Notes: generated by a model from the letters alone, not told the origin. Shown: positions 19,719 through 28,677, counted from the stretch's first letter. The stretch is DNA of 64,000 bases from Erythrobacter sp. 3-20A1M (GCF_018636735.1 NZ_CP045200.1:1302001-1366000), one strand, 5' to 3'. A program made the numbers and translations.

Positions 19719-21230
19719 TCAGGCGAGCAGCTTCTCGCGCGCGATCTTCTTCTTCCACCGGGCCGGTGCCAGCTTGTGCACGTTGTTCCCCGCTGCATCG
19801 ACGGCGACCGTCACGGGCATGTCCTGCACGGTGAATTCGTAGATCGCCTCCATGCCCAGATCCTCGAACGCTACGACCTTCGCTTCCTTGATCGCGCGGG
19901 CGACGAGATAGGCCGCGCCGCCGGTCGCCATCAGGTAGGCGACCTTGAACCGGCTGATGACCTCCACCGCGTCGGCCCCGCGCTCCGCCTTGCCGATCAT
20001 GGCAAGCAGCCCGAGATCGAGCATGGTTTCGGTAAACTTGTCCATGCGGGTGGCGGTGGTCGGGCCGGCCGGGCCGACCACCTCGCCCATCACCGGGTCG
20101 ACCGGGCCGACATAATAGATTGCCCGGCCCGCGAATTCGACCGGCAGCTCCTCGCCGCGGTCGAGCATGTCCTTGATCCGTTTGTGCGCCGCGTCGCGCC
20201 CGGTCAGCATCCTGCCCGATAGCAGCAGGCGGTCGCCGTGGTTCCAGCCTTCGACCTCTTCCTTCGTCAGATTGTCGAGATCGACTCGTTTCGCCGAGGA
20301 GTCCGGTGCCCACTGCACCTGGGGCCAGGCAGCCAGGTCGGGCTTCTCCAGGAAGCTCGGCCCCGAACCGTCGAGCGTGAAATGCGCGTGGCGGGTGGCG
20401 GCGCAATTGGGGATCATCGCCACCGGCTTGCCCGCGGCGTGGCAGGGCCAGTCCCTGATCTTAACGTCGAGCACGGTGGCGAGGCCGCCCAGCCCCTGCG
20501 CGCCGATCCCTTCCGCGTTGACCGCGTCGAATATCTCGATTCGCAGCTGCTCCAGCTCGCTTTGGGCGCCGCGTGCCTTCAGCTGGGCCATGTCGATCGG
20601 CTCCATCAGACTTTCCTTGGCGAGGCGAACGCAGTGCTCCGCCGTGCCGCCGATGCCAATTCCCAGCATTCCCGGCGGACACCATCCCGCCCCCATGCTG
20701 GGGAGCTGTTCGACCACCCAGTCGACGATGTTGTCGCTGGGGTTCATCATCTTGAACTTGGACTTGTTCTCGCTGCCCCCGCCCTTTGCCGCGACGTCGA
20801 TCGAAACCGTATCGCCCGGCACCATCTCGACCGACAGCACGCACGGCGTGTTGTCGCGCGTGTTGCGGCGGGTGAAGGCCGGATCGGCCAGGATCGAGGC
20901 GCGCAGCTTGTTGTCCGGATGGGTGTAGGCTTGGCGCACGCCGTCATCGACCACGTCCTGCAGCGAGCGGTCCGATTCGAGGCGGCAGTTCTGCCCCCAT
21001 TTGACGAAGACGTTGACGATGCCGGTATCCTGACAAATCGGCCGGTGCCCCTCGGCGCACATGCGGCTGTTGGTCAGGATCTGCGCAATCGCGTCCTTCG
21101 CCGCTTCGCCCTGCTCCGCCTCGTAGGCATCGCCCAGCGCGCGGATGTAATCCATCGGGTGGTAGTAGGAGATGAACTGGAGCGCGTCGGCCACGCTTTC
21201 GATCAGATGCTCTTCGGTGATGGTGATCAT
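19719..21230 (-). CDS. Fumarate hydratase, class I
   Basis: A [4Fe-4S] fumarase of the citric-acid cycle, 503 residues, with alpha and beta domains in one chain. Cluster cysteines fit CQDTGIV, CVR in GGTAEHCVRLAKESL, and the PNCAATRHAHF region. The beta domain carries LLSGRML, YYVGPVDPVMGEVVGPAGPTTATRMDKF and GGAAYLVARAIK. I placed the start at the ATG before ITITEEHLIESV (21228-21230); the frame extends 18 codons further but that part looks non-homologous. It stands alone, divergent from the PCMT-tolC operon. Confidence 0.95.
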   Translation of the reverse strand: MITITEEHLIESVADALQFISYYHPMDYIRALGDAYEAEQGEAAKDAIAQILTNSRMCAEGHRPICQDTGIVNVFVKWGQNCRLESDRSLQDVVDDGVRQAYTHPDNKLRASILADPAFTRRNTRDNTPCVLSVEMVPGDTVSIDVAAKGGGSENKSKFKMMNPSDNIVDWVVEQLPSMGAGWCPPGMLGIGIGGTAEHCVRLAKESLMEPIDMAQLKARGAQSELEQLRIEIFDAVNAEGIGAQGLGGLATVLDVKIRDWPCHAAGKPVAMIPNCAATRHAHFTLDGSGPSFLEKPDLAAWPQVQWAPDSSAKRVDLDNLTKEEVEGWNHGDRLLLSGRMLTGRDAAHKRIKDMLDRGEELPVEFAGRAIYYVGPVDPVMGEVVGPAGPTTATRMDKFTETMLDLGLLAMIGKAERGADAVEVISRFKVAYLMATGGAAYLVARAIKEAKVVAFEDLGMEAIYEFTVQDMPVTVAVDAAGNNVHKLAPARWKKKIAREKLLA

Positions 21231-21321
21231 GCAGGGTGCCTTAGCGGCTACACCAGCAGCGGCAAAGAGGCCCGGACGGGCCAATTCGCTTGGCCTGCCA
21301 TGCGCCGCAAGCTAGAGACCA

Positions 21322-21349
21322 TTGACGTGCTGTATTGCACGTGTAACAC
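21322..21349 (+). promoter_or_regulatory. Candidate promoter of the PCMT-like-tolC operon
   Basis: TTGACG (21322-21327) and TAACAC (21344-21349) are spaced by 16 bases and end about 18 bases before the first ATG. The -35 is close to consensus. The short leader leaves little room for other control. Confidence 0.45.
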
Positions 21350-21367
21350 ACGCTGTCAGAGACCCAG

Positions 21368-21967
21368 ATGATCGATTCCGCCGCCCGCACCCTTGATTTC
21401 GCCGCCGCCCGCCGAGCGATGATCGATAGCCAGCTGCGCACCAGCGGCATCAACGATCCCGCCGTACTGGACCGGATGGGCACCGTCCCGCGCGAGGATT
21501 TCGTGCCGCCCGCCGCGCGCGGCTATTGCTACATGGACCGCGCCATTCCACTGGAGGACGGCGGCATGCTCGCCCCGCCTCCGGCGCATGGAATGATGCT
21601 GGAGGAAGCGCGGCCGAAGAAGACCGACAGCGCCCTGGTCGTAACCAATGGCAGCGCCTATCTCGCCGCCCTGCTGCGCCCACTGGTCGCCTCGGTCGAG
21701 ACGATGCCCGCAGCAGAGACCGTCGAATACAAGGGCCGCAAGAGCTTCGATCTGGTGCTGGTGGACGGCGCGATCGAACATGCGCCAGCCGCGCTGGCTA
21801 AGCTTGTTGCGGAGGACGGACGGCTGGTGACCGGCCTGGTCGATCGCGGCCTTCCCCGGCTCGCGCTGGGTCGCCGCAGCGGCAAGGAACTGGCCCTGCT
21901 GCCGATCCAGGACATCGCGCTGCCCCGGCTTCCGGCATTCGACAAACCGAAGGGCTGGAGCTTCTGA
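21368..21967 (+). CDS. Protein-L-isoaspartate methyltransferase-like protein
   Basis: This 199-residue protein keeps the PCMT N-terminus (RAMIDSQLRTSGI, VPREDFVP, YMDRAIPL) but not the family's core. PCMT motif I, normally an EIGTGSGYQ-type SAM-binding loop, reads VVTNGSAYLAALL, and the protein is shorter than the family. FDLVLVDGAIEHAP keeps the later strand. Catalysis is therefore doubtful. The same short protein directly upstream of tolC recurs in sphingomonads, to my knowledge. The two genes are two bases apart and surely co-transcribed. Confidence 0.82.
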   Translation: MIDSAARTLDFAAARRAMIDSQLRTSGINDPAVLDRMGTVPREDFVPPAARGYCYMDRAIPLEDGGMLAPPPAHGMMLEEARPKKTDSALVVTNGSAYLAALLRPLVASVETMPAAETVEYKGRKSFDLVLVDGAIEHAPAALAKLVAEDGRLVTGLVDRGLPRLALGRRSGKELALLPIQDIALPRLPAFDKPKGWSF

Positions 21968-21969
21968 AC

Positions 21970-23451
21970 ATGCCGTGTGGGAGGGGGATTGCCGTGTTGC
22001 TGGCGGGGGCCGCCATCTGGGCGACCCCGGCGCAGGCCGACACGCTGCGCGAGGCGCTTCTCTCCGCCTATCTCGACAATCCGACGCTGGAAGCGGCGCG
22101 GGCGCAGCAACGCGCCGAGGACGAGAACGTGCCCATCCAGAAGGCGCAAGGTCGGCCCAACGTGTCGGGCACCGGGCAATATGTCGAATACGTCAAGACG
22201 AGCAGCAACAGCTTCAATTCCCCCAGCCGTAGCTTCGGCACCAATGTCGATCTGGCCGTGCCGATCTATTCCGGCGGGGCGGTGAAGAATTCCGTCCGCG
22301 CGGCGGAAACCCGCGTCCAGGCGGGGCGCGCCGATCTGCGTGCGACGGAGAGCGCGATCTTCAGCCAGGTCGTGGCCGCATACATGGACGTGTTGCGGGC
22401 GCAGGCGCTGGTCGGGCTCAATATCAATCAGGTCGAAGTGCTGAGCGTCAATCTGCAGGCGACCAGCGACCGTTTCGAAATCGGCGAGCTGACGCGGACC
22501 GACGTGGCGCAATCGCAGGCCCGCCTCGCGCTGGCGCAGGGGGATCTGCGCAACGCGCAGGCGAACCTGATTGCGGCGCGCGAAACTTATGTCCAGCTGG
22601 TGGGTGAGGCACCGACCGACCTCCAGCCCCCGCCCCCGCTCCCCAACCTGCCCGATTCGGTCGAGACGGCGGTGGACGTCGCGCTCGAAAGCAATCCGGA
22701 CCTGATCGCCGCGCGTGAGCGCGCCGACGCGGCCGATTACGATATCGATGTCGCCGGGGCCGGCCGCTATCCGCGTCTCTCCGTCTTCACCAGCGGCGGA
22801 TATGCGAACTATCTCGGTAGTGCGGGCAGCCAGATTAACCCCGTCGTGACGCAAGCGCAGACCACCGCCTCCGCCGGGGTCCAGTTCACCATTCCGATCT
22901 TCCAGGGCGGGCTGCCCGCCGCGCGCCAGCGACAGGCGCAGGCGCGTGCGGGGGCGGCACTGGAACAGGTGGTCGCGACCGAACGCGACATCATCAGCCA
23001 GGTGCGCGCGGCATGGTCCAGCTATCGCGCGGCGCTGCAGATCATTGAAAGCTCGCAAGTCGCGGTCGATGCCGCCGACTTGAGCCTGGAGGGGGTGCGG
23101 GCGGAAAATTCCATCGGCAACCGTACCGTGCTGGAGGTGCTCAACGCGGAGCAGGAGTTGCTCAACGCGCGCGCCCAGCTGGTGACCGCGCGGCGCAACG
23201 CCTATGTCGCCGGGTTCTCGCTGCTGGCGGCGATGGGCCGGGCGGAGGCGCGCGACCTGGGGCTCGACGGTGGGGTGCTTTACGACCCGGTGACCAATTA
23301 CGACCGGGTTCAGGGCAAATGGTGGGACTGGAGCCGCGATTCCGATCCGGAAACCCAGTCGACGCGAACGGTTGACATTCCCGCACAGACTGCGGAAATT
23401 CCCGACGATGCGGCGGCCGAGATGGAGTCCGCCCCGGTCCAGGGGGATTAA
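21970..23451 (+). CDS. tolC: TolC family outer-membrane channel
   Basis: TolC-type proteins form the outer-membrane duct of type I secretion and tripartite efflux systems. The 493-residue protein has a signal peptide cleaved near AQA|DTL. Two outer-membrane-efflux repeats follow (about 25-215 and 235-425), with paired marks VPIYSGGAVKNSV and IPIFQGGLPAARQ. The C-terminal 60 residues are acidic and low-complexity. No inner-membrane pump or adaptor is next to it, so partners lie elsewhere. Confidence 0.95.
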   Translation: MPCGRGIAVLLAGAAIWATPAQADTLREALLSAYLDNPTLEAARAQQRAEDENVPIQKAQGRPNVSGTGQYVEYVKTSSNSFNSPSRSFGTNVDLAVPIYSGGAVKNSVRAAETRVQAGRADLRATESAIFSQVVAAYMDVLRAQALVGLNINQVEVLSVNLQATSDRFEIGELTRTDVAQSQARLALAQGDLRNAQANLIAARETYVQLVGEAPTDLQPPPPLPNLPDSVETAVDVALESNPDLIAARERADAADYDIDVAGAGRYPRLSVFTSGGYANYLGSAGSQINPVVTQAQTTASAGVQFTIPIFQGGLPAARQRQAQARAGAALEQVVATERDIISQVRAAWSSYRAALQIIESSQVAVDAADLSLEGVRAENSIGNRTVLEVLNAEQELLNARAQLVTARRNAYVAGFSLLAAMGRAEARDLGLDGGVLYDPVTNYDRVQGKWWDWSRDSDPETQSTRTVDIPAQTAEIPDDAAAEMESAPVQGD

Positions 23452-23454
23452 AGC

Positions 23455-23904
23455 ATGCCTCACCATTCAGAGGCCTCGGTCGAGGAAATTCTCGAATCGA
23501 TCAAGCGGGTGATCGCGCGCGATGCCCCGCCGGTTCGCGGGGCACGCCCTGCCGCCGAGACGCCCGAGCCTGCGGGTGAGGAAGAGGCGGAAGACGTCCT
23601 GGACCTGGGCGTGGGAGACGTGCTGGACGAGGATCGCTGCGCGCCCGGAGCGGACGAGGAAGAGCCGCCGCTGACCACCGAATCGGCGCGCCATGCGATG
23701 CGCGACAATCTGGCGGCGCTCGCCATGCTGGCGGAACCGGGGGCGAAGCCGCAGATCGTGCGCTCAGGCGAAACCTCGCTGGAAGGTCTCGCGCGCGAAA
23801 TGCTGCGCCCGATGCTGGCGCAATGGCTGGACGAGAACCTGCCCCCGATGGTCGAACGGCTGGTGCGCGAGGAAATCGCGCGGATCGCGCGCAAGGAAGA
23901 TTGA
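23455..23904 (+). CDS. DUF2497 / PopZ-like polar protein
   Basis: The 149-residue protein has the PopZ/DUF2497 layout. A short N-terminal helix ([13 protein letters not shown]) is followed by an acidic, Pro-rich linker of about 70 residues. A C-terminal helical bundle ([22 protein letters not shown], then [15 protein letters not shown]) completes it. In Caulobacter PopZ forms a polar matrix that anchors ParB-parS and the origin. That link is attractive with parAB and parS in this window, but function here is inferred. It follows tolC by three bases. Confidence 0.82.
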   Translation: MPHHSEASVEEILESIKRVIARDAPPVRGARPAAETPEPAGEEEAEDVLDLGVGDVLDEDRCAPGADEEEPPLTTESARHAMRDNLAALAMLAEPGAKPQIVRSGETSLEGLAREMLRPMLAQWLDENLPPMVERLVREEIARIARKED

Positions 23905-23950
23905 TCCCGGCGCTTGCGGGCGCGATGCCCTGCCCTACATTGCCCTGGTA

Positions 23951-24340
23951 ATGAGCAGCGACAAGAAGATGCGCAAGGCGCAGCGCGCCTTTGCCAAGAT
24001 CGGCGGGGATGCGATCGAACGGCACATCTTCCTGTGCTCGATTTCCGAGAAGCAGAAATGTTGCGACCGCGACACCGGCAAGGCGGCGTGGTCCTACCTG
24101 AAGGGGCGGCTGAAGGAGCTGGGCCTGGCCGGGCCTAAGCGTGCCGATGGGACCGGCGGGGTGCAGCGGACCAAGGCGGACTGCCTGCAGGTCTGCGCCA
24201 TGGGGCCGATCGCGGTCGTCCATCCCGGCAATGTCTGGTATCGTTCCTGCACCGAGCCGGTGCTGGAGGCGATCATCCAGCAACACCTGATCGGTGGCGA
24301 ACCGGTCGAGGAATTTCGTCTCCGCGCTCCGACCGACTGA
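23951..24340 (+). CDS. Thioredoxin-like [2Fe-2S] ferredoxin
   Basis: A 129-residue protein of the thioredoxin-fold ferredoxin family. Cluster cysteines fit [12 protein letters not shown] (one or two of the three) and, further on, [10 protein letters not shown]. The C-terminal part [24 protein letters not shown] is typical of stand-alone members. The electron partner is unknown. Start at the ATG 23951; the frame further upstream overlaps the popZ-like gene. The next gene to the right is convergent. Confidence 0.88.
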   Translation: MSSDKKMRKAQRAFAKIGGDAIERHIFLCSISEKQKCCDRDTGKAAWSYLKGRLKELGLAGPKRADGTGGVQRTKADCLQVCAMGPIAVVHPGNVWYRSCTEPVLEAIIQQHLIGGEPVEEFRLRAPTD

Positions 24341-24352
24341 CGCGCCCGGCCC

Positions 24353-24652
24353 CTAGTCGCCTCGGGTGCGCTCTTCTTCCAGCCGGTCGTCGATCGATGC
24401 GTCGTGTCCGGTGCCGTTGGAAAGAAAGACCAGGCCCATCAGCGCGCCCGTCAGCATCATCGAAGCGGTGATGCCCAGGCCCACCGCGATGAACAGGTGG
24501 ATCGAGAGGTTCTCCACCCGCAGATAGATCAGGGTCATCGCGATCCCGACCACTGCCACCGTCACCGCGAACATGAAGCGGAGCAGGCGGCGATAGCGCG
24601 CCCAGGCGAAAGCGGCGTTCTCGGGATCGTCGAGGGGTGACTTCGATTGCAT
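24353..24652 (-). CDS. Small two-helix membrane protein
   Basis: The 99-residue protein has predicted helices at about 25-45 and 52-78 between a basic N-terminal segment (WARYRRLLRF) and an acidic tail (DDRLEEERTRGD). I recognise no named family. It is convergent with the ferredoxin gene and divergent, by 94 bases, from the CBS gene. The frame extends upstream to 24895, but that part is shadow sequence of the divergent region; I chose the ATG at 24650-24652. Confidence 0.68.
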   Translation of the reverse strand: MQSKSPLDDPENAAFAWARYRRLLRFMFAVTVAVVGIAMTLIYLRVENLSIHLFIAVGLGITASMMLTGALMGLVFLSNGTGHDASIDDRLEEERTRGD

Positions 24653-24746
24653 GGTCGCGCGTGCTTCCTCGCTCGCGATTCGCCATCGCGGTCGCGCCGT
24701 GGCATCATGGGTCGCGACCGGTCGGGCAAGGGAAGGGAGAGACCCA

Positions 24747-25178
24747 ATGGACATAGCCGCAATCATCGCTGAACGCGACCCATCCGACATCCTTACGTGC
24801 GATGGCGCCATGGCCGTGCGCGACGCGGTCGGCCTGCTGGCGGGCAAGCGGATCGGCGCGCTGCCGATCGTGCAGGACGGCGAAGTCACGGGCATCTTTT
24901 CCGAACGCGATGTGGTCTATCGCCTCGCCAACGAAGGGGCATTGTGTCTCGATCGCAAGGTGTCCGACGTGATGACTTCGCCTGCCATAACCGTCGCGCC
25001 ATCCACGCGCGTGGACGAAGCGCTGGCGTTGATGACCAAGCGACGGATCCGCCACCTGCCCGTGCTCGACAATGGCAAGATGGTCGGCTTCGTGTCGATC
25101 GGCGACCTCGTCAAATCCCGCTTCGACCGCGTGCAGGAAGAAGCGGAGCAGTTGCGCGTCTATATCCAGAGCGCTTGA
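24747..25178 (+). CDS. Two-CBS-domain protein
   Basis: The 143 residues are nearly all one CBS pair: MAVRDAVGLLAGKRIGALPIV-GIFSERDVVYRLA, then VDEALALMTKRRIRHLPVLDNGKMVGFVSIGDLVKSRF. Such stand-alone pairs bind adenosine nucleotides and act as sensors on partner enzymes or channels. The partner is not evident. A purine-rich AGGGAGAG ribosome site precedes the ATG at 24747. It may be co-transcribed with the A-type carrier gene 31 bases downstream. Confidence 0.9.
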   Translation: MDIAAIIAERDPSDILTCDGAMAVRDAVGLLAGKRIGALPIVQDGEVTGIFSERDVVYRLANEGALCLDRKVSDVMTSPAITVAPSTRVDEALALMTKRRIRHLPVLDNGKMVGFVSIGDLVKSRFDRVQEEAEQLRVYIQSA

Positions 25179-25209
25179 GGAGGCGGGATCGCGACACTAC
25201 ATTCGCACC

Positions 25210-25563
25210 ATGGCCGATGAAACCACGCTGACCGCCCACAAGGTGCCCGAACTGACCGACGCCGCCGCCGCGCGCGTCGCCGCGATCGCTGCGAAGCAGG
25301 GCGCACCGGCGCTGCTGCGCCTGTCGGTGGAAGGTGGCGGTTGCTCTGGCTTCCAATACAAGTTCGGGCTGGCCGAGGGTATCGAGGAGGACGACAGCGT
25401 CAGCGAAACCGGTCCGGCGAAGCTGGTGGTCGATGCGGTCAGCCTCGACCTCGTCGCCGGCAGCCGCATCGATTTCGTCGAATCGCTCGGCGGCGCGGCG
25501 TTCCGGGTCGAGAACCCGCAGGCGGCGGCAGGATGCGGCTGCGGCTCCAGCTTCGGCATTTGA
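25210..25563 (+). CDS. A-type Fe-S carrier (HesB/IscA/ErpA family)
   Basis: A-type carriers hand [2Fe-2S]/[4Fe-4S] clusters from SUF or ISC scaffolds to client proteins. The 117-residue protein carries all three cysteines: GGGCSGFQY and the C-terminal GCGCGSSF. DFVESLGGAAFRVENPQAA is typical of the IscA/ErpA branch. It is not in the SUF operon but 22 kb away. The clade (ErpA, IscA or SufA) cannot be decided by eye. Confidence 0.93.
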   Translation: MADETTLTAHKVPELTDAAAARVAAIAAKQGAPALLRLSVEGGGCSGFQYKFGLAEGIEEDDSVSETGPAKLVVDAVSLDLVAGSRIDFVESLGGAAFRVENPQAAAGCGCGSSFGI

Positions 25564-25589
25564 GTTAGACGCGCGCGTTGGGCTGCGGC

Positions 25590-26381
25590 ATGAAGCGGCC
25601 CATGCGTATCGCGACCTTCAACATCAACGGCGTCAAGGCGCGCCTGCCCCGCCTGCTGGAATGGCTGGAAGAGACACGGCCAGCTGTCGCCTGCCTGCAA
25701 GAGATCAAGAGCCAGGACGAAAGCTTCCCCGCCGACGAATTCGAAAAGATCGGGTATCACGCCATCTGGCACGGCCAGAAGAGCTTCAACGGCGTGGCGA
25801 TCCTTGCGGACCGCGAGAAGCCGGTCGAAACCCGGCGCGGCCTTCCCGGTGATCCCAACGACGATCAGGCCCGCTATCTGGAGGCCGAGATTGGCGGGGT
25901 GACGGTGTGCAATCTCTATCTACCCAACGGCAATCCGCAGCCGGGGCCGAAATTCGACTACAAGCTCGCCTGGATGGAGCGGCTGCGCGCGCGAATGGCG
26001 GAGTTGTGGGCGCGCGAAGTCCCGGCCATCGTGCTGGGCGACTTCAACGTCATCCCGCAGGACAAGGATGTGTGGTCGCCGCAGGCCATGGCGAGCGACG
26101 CGCTGATGCAGCCCGCCTCGCGCGATGCCTATGCGCGCCTGTTGGCGGATGGCTGGACCGATGCGATCGCAACGCTCAATCCGCGGGGCGGTATCTGGAC
26201 GTTCTGGGACTACCAGGCCGGTGCCTGGCAGCGCGATCATGGCTTTCGCATCGACCATTGCCTGCTCTCGCCAGAACTCGCCGACCGGCTGGTCGCGGCC
26301 GGCGTGGACAAGGAATATCGCGGGCGCGAGAAAGCCAGCGATCACACCCCCGTGTGGGTCGAGATCGCCGATCGAACCTGA
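25590..26381 (+). CDS. xth: Exodeoxyribonuclease III (AP endonuclease)
   Basis: Xth/ExoA nicks DNA 5' of abasic sites in base-excision repair and has 3' exonuclease activity. Motifs of the EEP phosphatase fold are complete: IATFNINGVKARL, CLQEIKSQDE, LGDFNVIP, RGGIWTFWDY, RIDHCLLSPEL and SDHTPVWVEI. I placed the start at ATG 25590 (263 residues); ATG 25602, directly before RIATFN, is equally possible. It is followed by a hairpin between convergent genes. Confidence 0.95.
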   Translation: MKRPMRIATFNINGVKARLPRLLEWLEETRPAVACLQEIKSQDESFPADEFEKIGYHAIWHGQKSFNGVAILADREKPVETRRGLPGDPNDDQARYLEAEIGGVTVCNLYLPNGNPQPGPKFDYKLAWMERLRARMAELWAREVPAIVLGDFNVIPQDKDVWSPQAMASDALMQPASRDAYARLLADGWTDAIATLNPRGGIWTFWDYQAGAWQRDHGFRIDHCLLSPELADRLVAAGVDKEYRGREKASDHTPVWVEIADRT

Positions 26382-26392
26382 GCGGGAAGCGT

Positions 26393-26418
26393 CGGGCGGC
26401 CCGGCATGGACCCGCCCG
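26393..26418. terminator. Hairpin between xth and the cell-wall hydrolase gene
   Basis: CGGGCGG (26393-26399) pairs perfectly with CCGCCCG (26412-26418). It lies in the 45-base gap between two convergent genes and could end both transcripts. No U-run follows on either strand, so it may need Rho. Confidence 0.4.
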
Positions 26419-26426
26419 GCCCCATA

Positions 26427-27089
26427 TCAACGATAGAAGACGTGGCTGCTGATCGTGGCGCGCGCGATCTTGCGGTTGCTCCAGCTCGGCCGGACGCGCT
26501 TGGCGTGGAAATAGAGCGAATCGCGCGCCTTGCTGTCCCACAGGTCCTCATGCGCGATGCGCGCGATCTTGCGCGCCCGTTGCCATGCGCCCGAAGCGCG
26601 GCGGATGGACGGCATACGGCCGCCCCGCACGAAGCTGAACTGCGATCGCTGGTAGACGACGCCGCAGTAATCGGAGGGGAATACACGCGATTCGGCTCGA
26701 TTGACGATTACCCGCGCCACGGCGAGCTGCCCTTCGAGCGGTTCGCCGCGCGATTCGAAATAGATCGCCCCGGCCAGGCACTCCATCTCCCGCGACAGGC
26801 GCTTGGGCGTATCCATATCGGATACGAGCTCGCGCAGCGAGGATGCGGAATCCTCATCGGCTTCCGGAGTCGCCACCGGCTCGGGCAGCGGTTGCACGAC
26901 GGGCTCCGAAACCATGACCGGCATGGTCTCGTCCACCAGCGCGGGTTCCTGCGCCGTGTCGAGCGAGAGAGTTTCAGTCTGCAGTACGCCCTCTTGGGCG
27001 AAGGCGCCGGTTGCCTCGGCACCGAAAAATCCAACGACACCTGTGGCGATGATCGCCGCGGTGCCAAATTTCAATTTCTTCTGACCCAT
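26427..27089 (-). CDS. Cell wall hydrolase, SleB/CwlJ domain
   Basis: The C-terminal 120 residues (about 100-220) match hydrolase_2 (SleB/CwlJ), which cleaves peptidoglycan: CLAGAIYFESRGEPLEGQLAVARVIVNR, CGVVYQRSQFSF and a C-terminal HAKRVRPSW. The glutamate in YFESRGE is the expected catalytic residue. An N-terminal hydrophobic stretch (AAIIATGVVGFFGAEAT) acts as signal or anchor, then an acidic linker. Start set at ATG 27087-27089, after GTGGGA; an in-frame GTG at 27098 adds three residues. The 200 bases upstream hold no gene I can support. Confidence 0.88.
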   Translation of the reverse strand: MGQKKLKFGTAAIIATGVVGFFGAEATGAFAQEGVLQTETLSLDTAQEPALVDETMPVMVSEPVVQPLPEPVATPEADEDSASSLRELVSDMDTPKRLSREMECLAGAIYFESRGEPLEGQLAVARVIVNRAESRVFPSDYCGVVYQRSQFSFVRGGRMPSIRRASGAWQRARKIARIAHEDLWDSKARDSLYFHAKRVRPSWSNRKIARATISSHVFYR

Positions 27090-27291
27090 TTGTCCCACGG
27101 ATCACGGCGGTGAACGCCCAGACGCAGGCTGGAACCCGATTGCGTTATTGGCATTGTAGAGTTGGGTTCGTTGCAGGCCTGCCGGCCGCCCCCCGTCTGC
27201 GTGCTCAGCCCACGGCCGTATTGCCGTTGCGGATAAGCCTGCGCGTTCGGAAGATGGGCGGCCAAATAGGCGCCACGGCTTTCAAGTCAAC

Positions 27292-27618
27292 TTAATGCGG
27301 CAGAATTGCGGCGAACTGTGGCCCGTCTGCGACACCCACTTCGATCACCCAGAGATCAGGGTCTTGGGCATGCCGCTCCAATCCATAATCATTATATTTT
27401 TCAACGGTTTGCTCGGGAATTACTGTCCAAGTCCGGCCTCCGTCGAGCTGCGGCATCCTTTCCAAATATTGCGGATCGGCACCACGATTTACGGTTAATA
27501 TAAGGATCGATCCGGCGTCCCGGTCACCTTTGGCAATAACCATTGCGGTCCCGCCGTGCGCCTCCGCCAGCCGCCGAATAGCGGCAACCTCCAGGTGAGT
27601 GGGAAGGCGACTATCCAT
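27292..27618 (-). CDS. DUF1491 family protein
   Basis: A 108-residue soluble protein of the DUF1491 family, found in alphaproteobacteria with no assigned function. Recognisable parts are RLPTHLEVAAIRRLAEAHGG, MVIAKGDRDAGSILIL and GRTWTVI. Start at ATG 27616-27618; a GTG nine bases upstream is an alternative. Local GC is lower than its surroundings around 27380-27520. It follows the thioesterase gene by 44 bases and may be the last gene of the hpf-ptsN transcript. Confidence 0.8.
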   Translation of the reverse strand: MDSRLPTHLEVAAIRRLAEAHGGTAMVIAKGDRDAGSILILTVNRGADPQYLERMPQLDGGRTWTVIPEQTVEKYNDYGLERHAQDPDLWVIEVGVADGPQFAAILPH

Positions 27619-27662
27619 GATCGACACCGAGTCGCGCGGCGCAGCACCTTGCTGCGTCCGGG

Positions 27663-28160
27663 CTAGTCCGCGCTTTTTGCATAGCCCGGCAGCGAGGAGA
27701 GCGGGATGCGCGATTTCATGAAGGTACCCGTCCCCCTCCCGATCTCATCGCCATCGGCGTCGACCAGTCGCGATTCCGCCACGAGGATCCGCTTGTGCCC
27801 GCTGATCCAGCGCCCTTCCGCCACCACTTCTCCGGCCCGAACGGGCTTGGTAAAATGCAGGTTGAAGGACGTGGTCAGCAGAAAACGATCAGTCACCAGG
27901 GTGTTCGCGGCATAAAAGGCCGCATCGTCCAGCATCTTGAAATAGAGCGTACCGTGCGCCGCGCCCGCCGCATGATACACGCTTTCATCGACGGAGAAGG
28001 TAAGCCTGGCCTCCCCTGCCGCGGGGATGGTTATCGATGAGGTGAACAGCGCATTGACCGGCGCAGCCGCATAGAGGCGCTCCAGCGCGCGATGGTGGCC
28101 GTCCGCGCCCGCGGAAGGGTCAGGCGGCGTCACGGTCCGTGGCGTTGGTGATGAGGGCAT
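27663..28160 (-). CDS. PaaI-type hotdog thioesterase
   Basis: The hotdog fold occupies about residues 40-150: HAAGAAHGTLYFKMLDDAAFYAANTL (helix), then FNLHFTKPVRAGEVVAEGRW. HG in AAHG and the aspartates of the helix resemble the PaaI active site. It probably hydrolyses acyl- or aryl-CoA thioesters; the substrate is unknown. The ATG at 28160 overlaps ptsN by 41 bases. A GTG at 28131-28133 would shorten the overlap to 14, and is equally credible. Confidence 0.85.
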   Translation of the reverse strand: MPSSPTPRTVTPPDPSAGADGHHRALERLYAAAPVNALFTSSITIPAAGEARLTFSVDESVYHAAGAAHGTLYFKMLDDAAFYAANTLVTDRFLLTTSFNLHFTKPVRAGEVVAEGRWISGHKRILVAESRLVDADGDEIGRGTGTFMKSRIPLSSLPGYAKSAD

Positions 28161-28581
28161 AGAGTGCCTCGGTGCTGGGTGCCTCGATCAGCGCGCGACG
28201 CATATCCTCGCCCCGCACCATGCGCGAAATGGCGGCAAGCGCGTGCAGGTGATCCGCACCTGCCTGCGCCGGAGAAAGCAGCCCGAAGACGAGATCGACC
28301 GGCATCGCGTCGGCCGCCGCGAAATCCACCGCGCCATCCAGCCGGATCACCGCGGCGAGGGGGCGCTCTAGCCCTTCCATCCGCGCATGGGGTATCGCAA
28401 TCCCGTTCCCGAACCCGGTGCTCCCCAATGCTTCGCGCTCGACCAAGGAGTCCAGTACGGTTTCCCGGTCGAGCCCGTAGACGCTCGCCATAGCATCGGC
28501 GACCGCCTCAAGGACGGCAGGCTTGTCCCCGGCAGCAGCTTCGATAACGGCATCCGGATGGAAACGCACGGAGGGGTACAT
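28120..28581 (-). CDS. ptsN: PTS IIA-Ntr protein
   Basis: PtsN is the last phospho-acceptor of the nitrogen PTS (PtsP-NPr-PtsN), which regulates potassium uptake, carbon/nitrogen balance and stress rather than sugar import. The 153-residue protein has phospho-histidine 65 in GNGIAIPHAR and the block LVFGLLSPAQAGADHLHALAAISRM. It lies behind hpf, the usual order, though rpoN, its frequent neighbour, is absent here. Confidence 0.93.
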   Translation of the reverse strand: MYPSVRFHPDAVIEAAAGDKPAVLEAVADAMASVYGLDRETVLDSLVEREALGSTGFGNGIAIPHARMEGLERPLAAVIRLDGAVDFAAADAMPVDLVFGLLSPAQAGADHLHALAAISRMVRGEDMRRALIEAPSTEALYALITNATDRDAA

Positions 28582-28677
28582 TTCTGCTCGAGTTCCTTCG
28601 GTGTTTCACAGTGTCCGCCGATCGCCTCGCTCTCGGGCGGCATCGGGAAGAGGCAACCGGCACGTTCGCGGGTCGCC

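Noticed and set aside
27071-27265. 64-residue minus-strand frame upstream of and overlapping the cell-wall hydrolase start
   Set aside because: It overlaps the true gene start in another frame, has no ribosome site or family match, and its composition is like other shadow frames.
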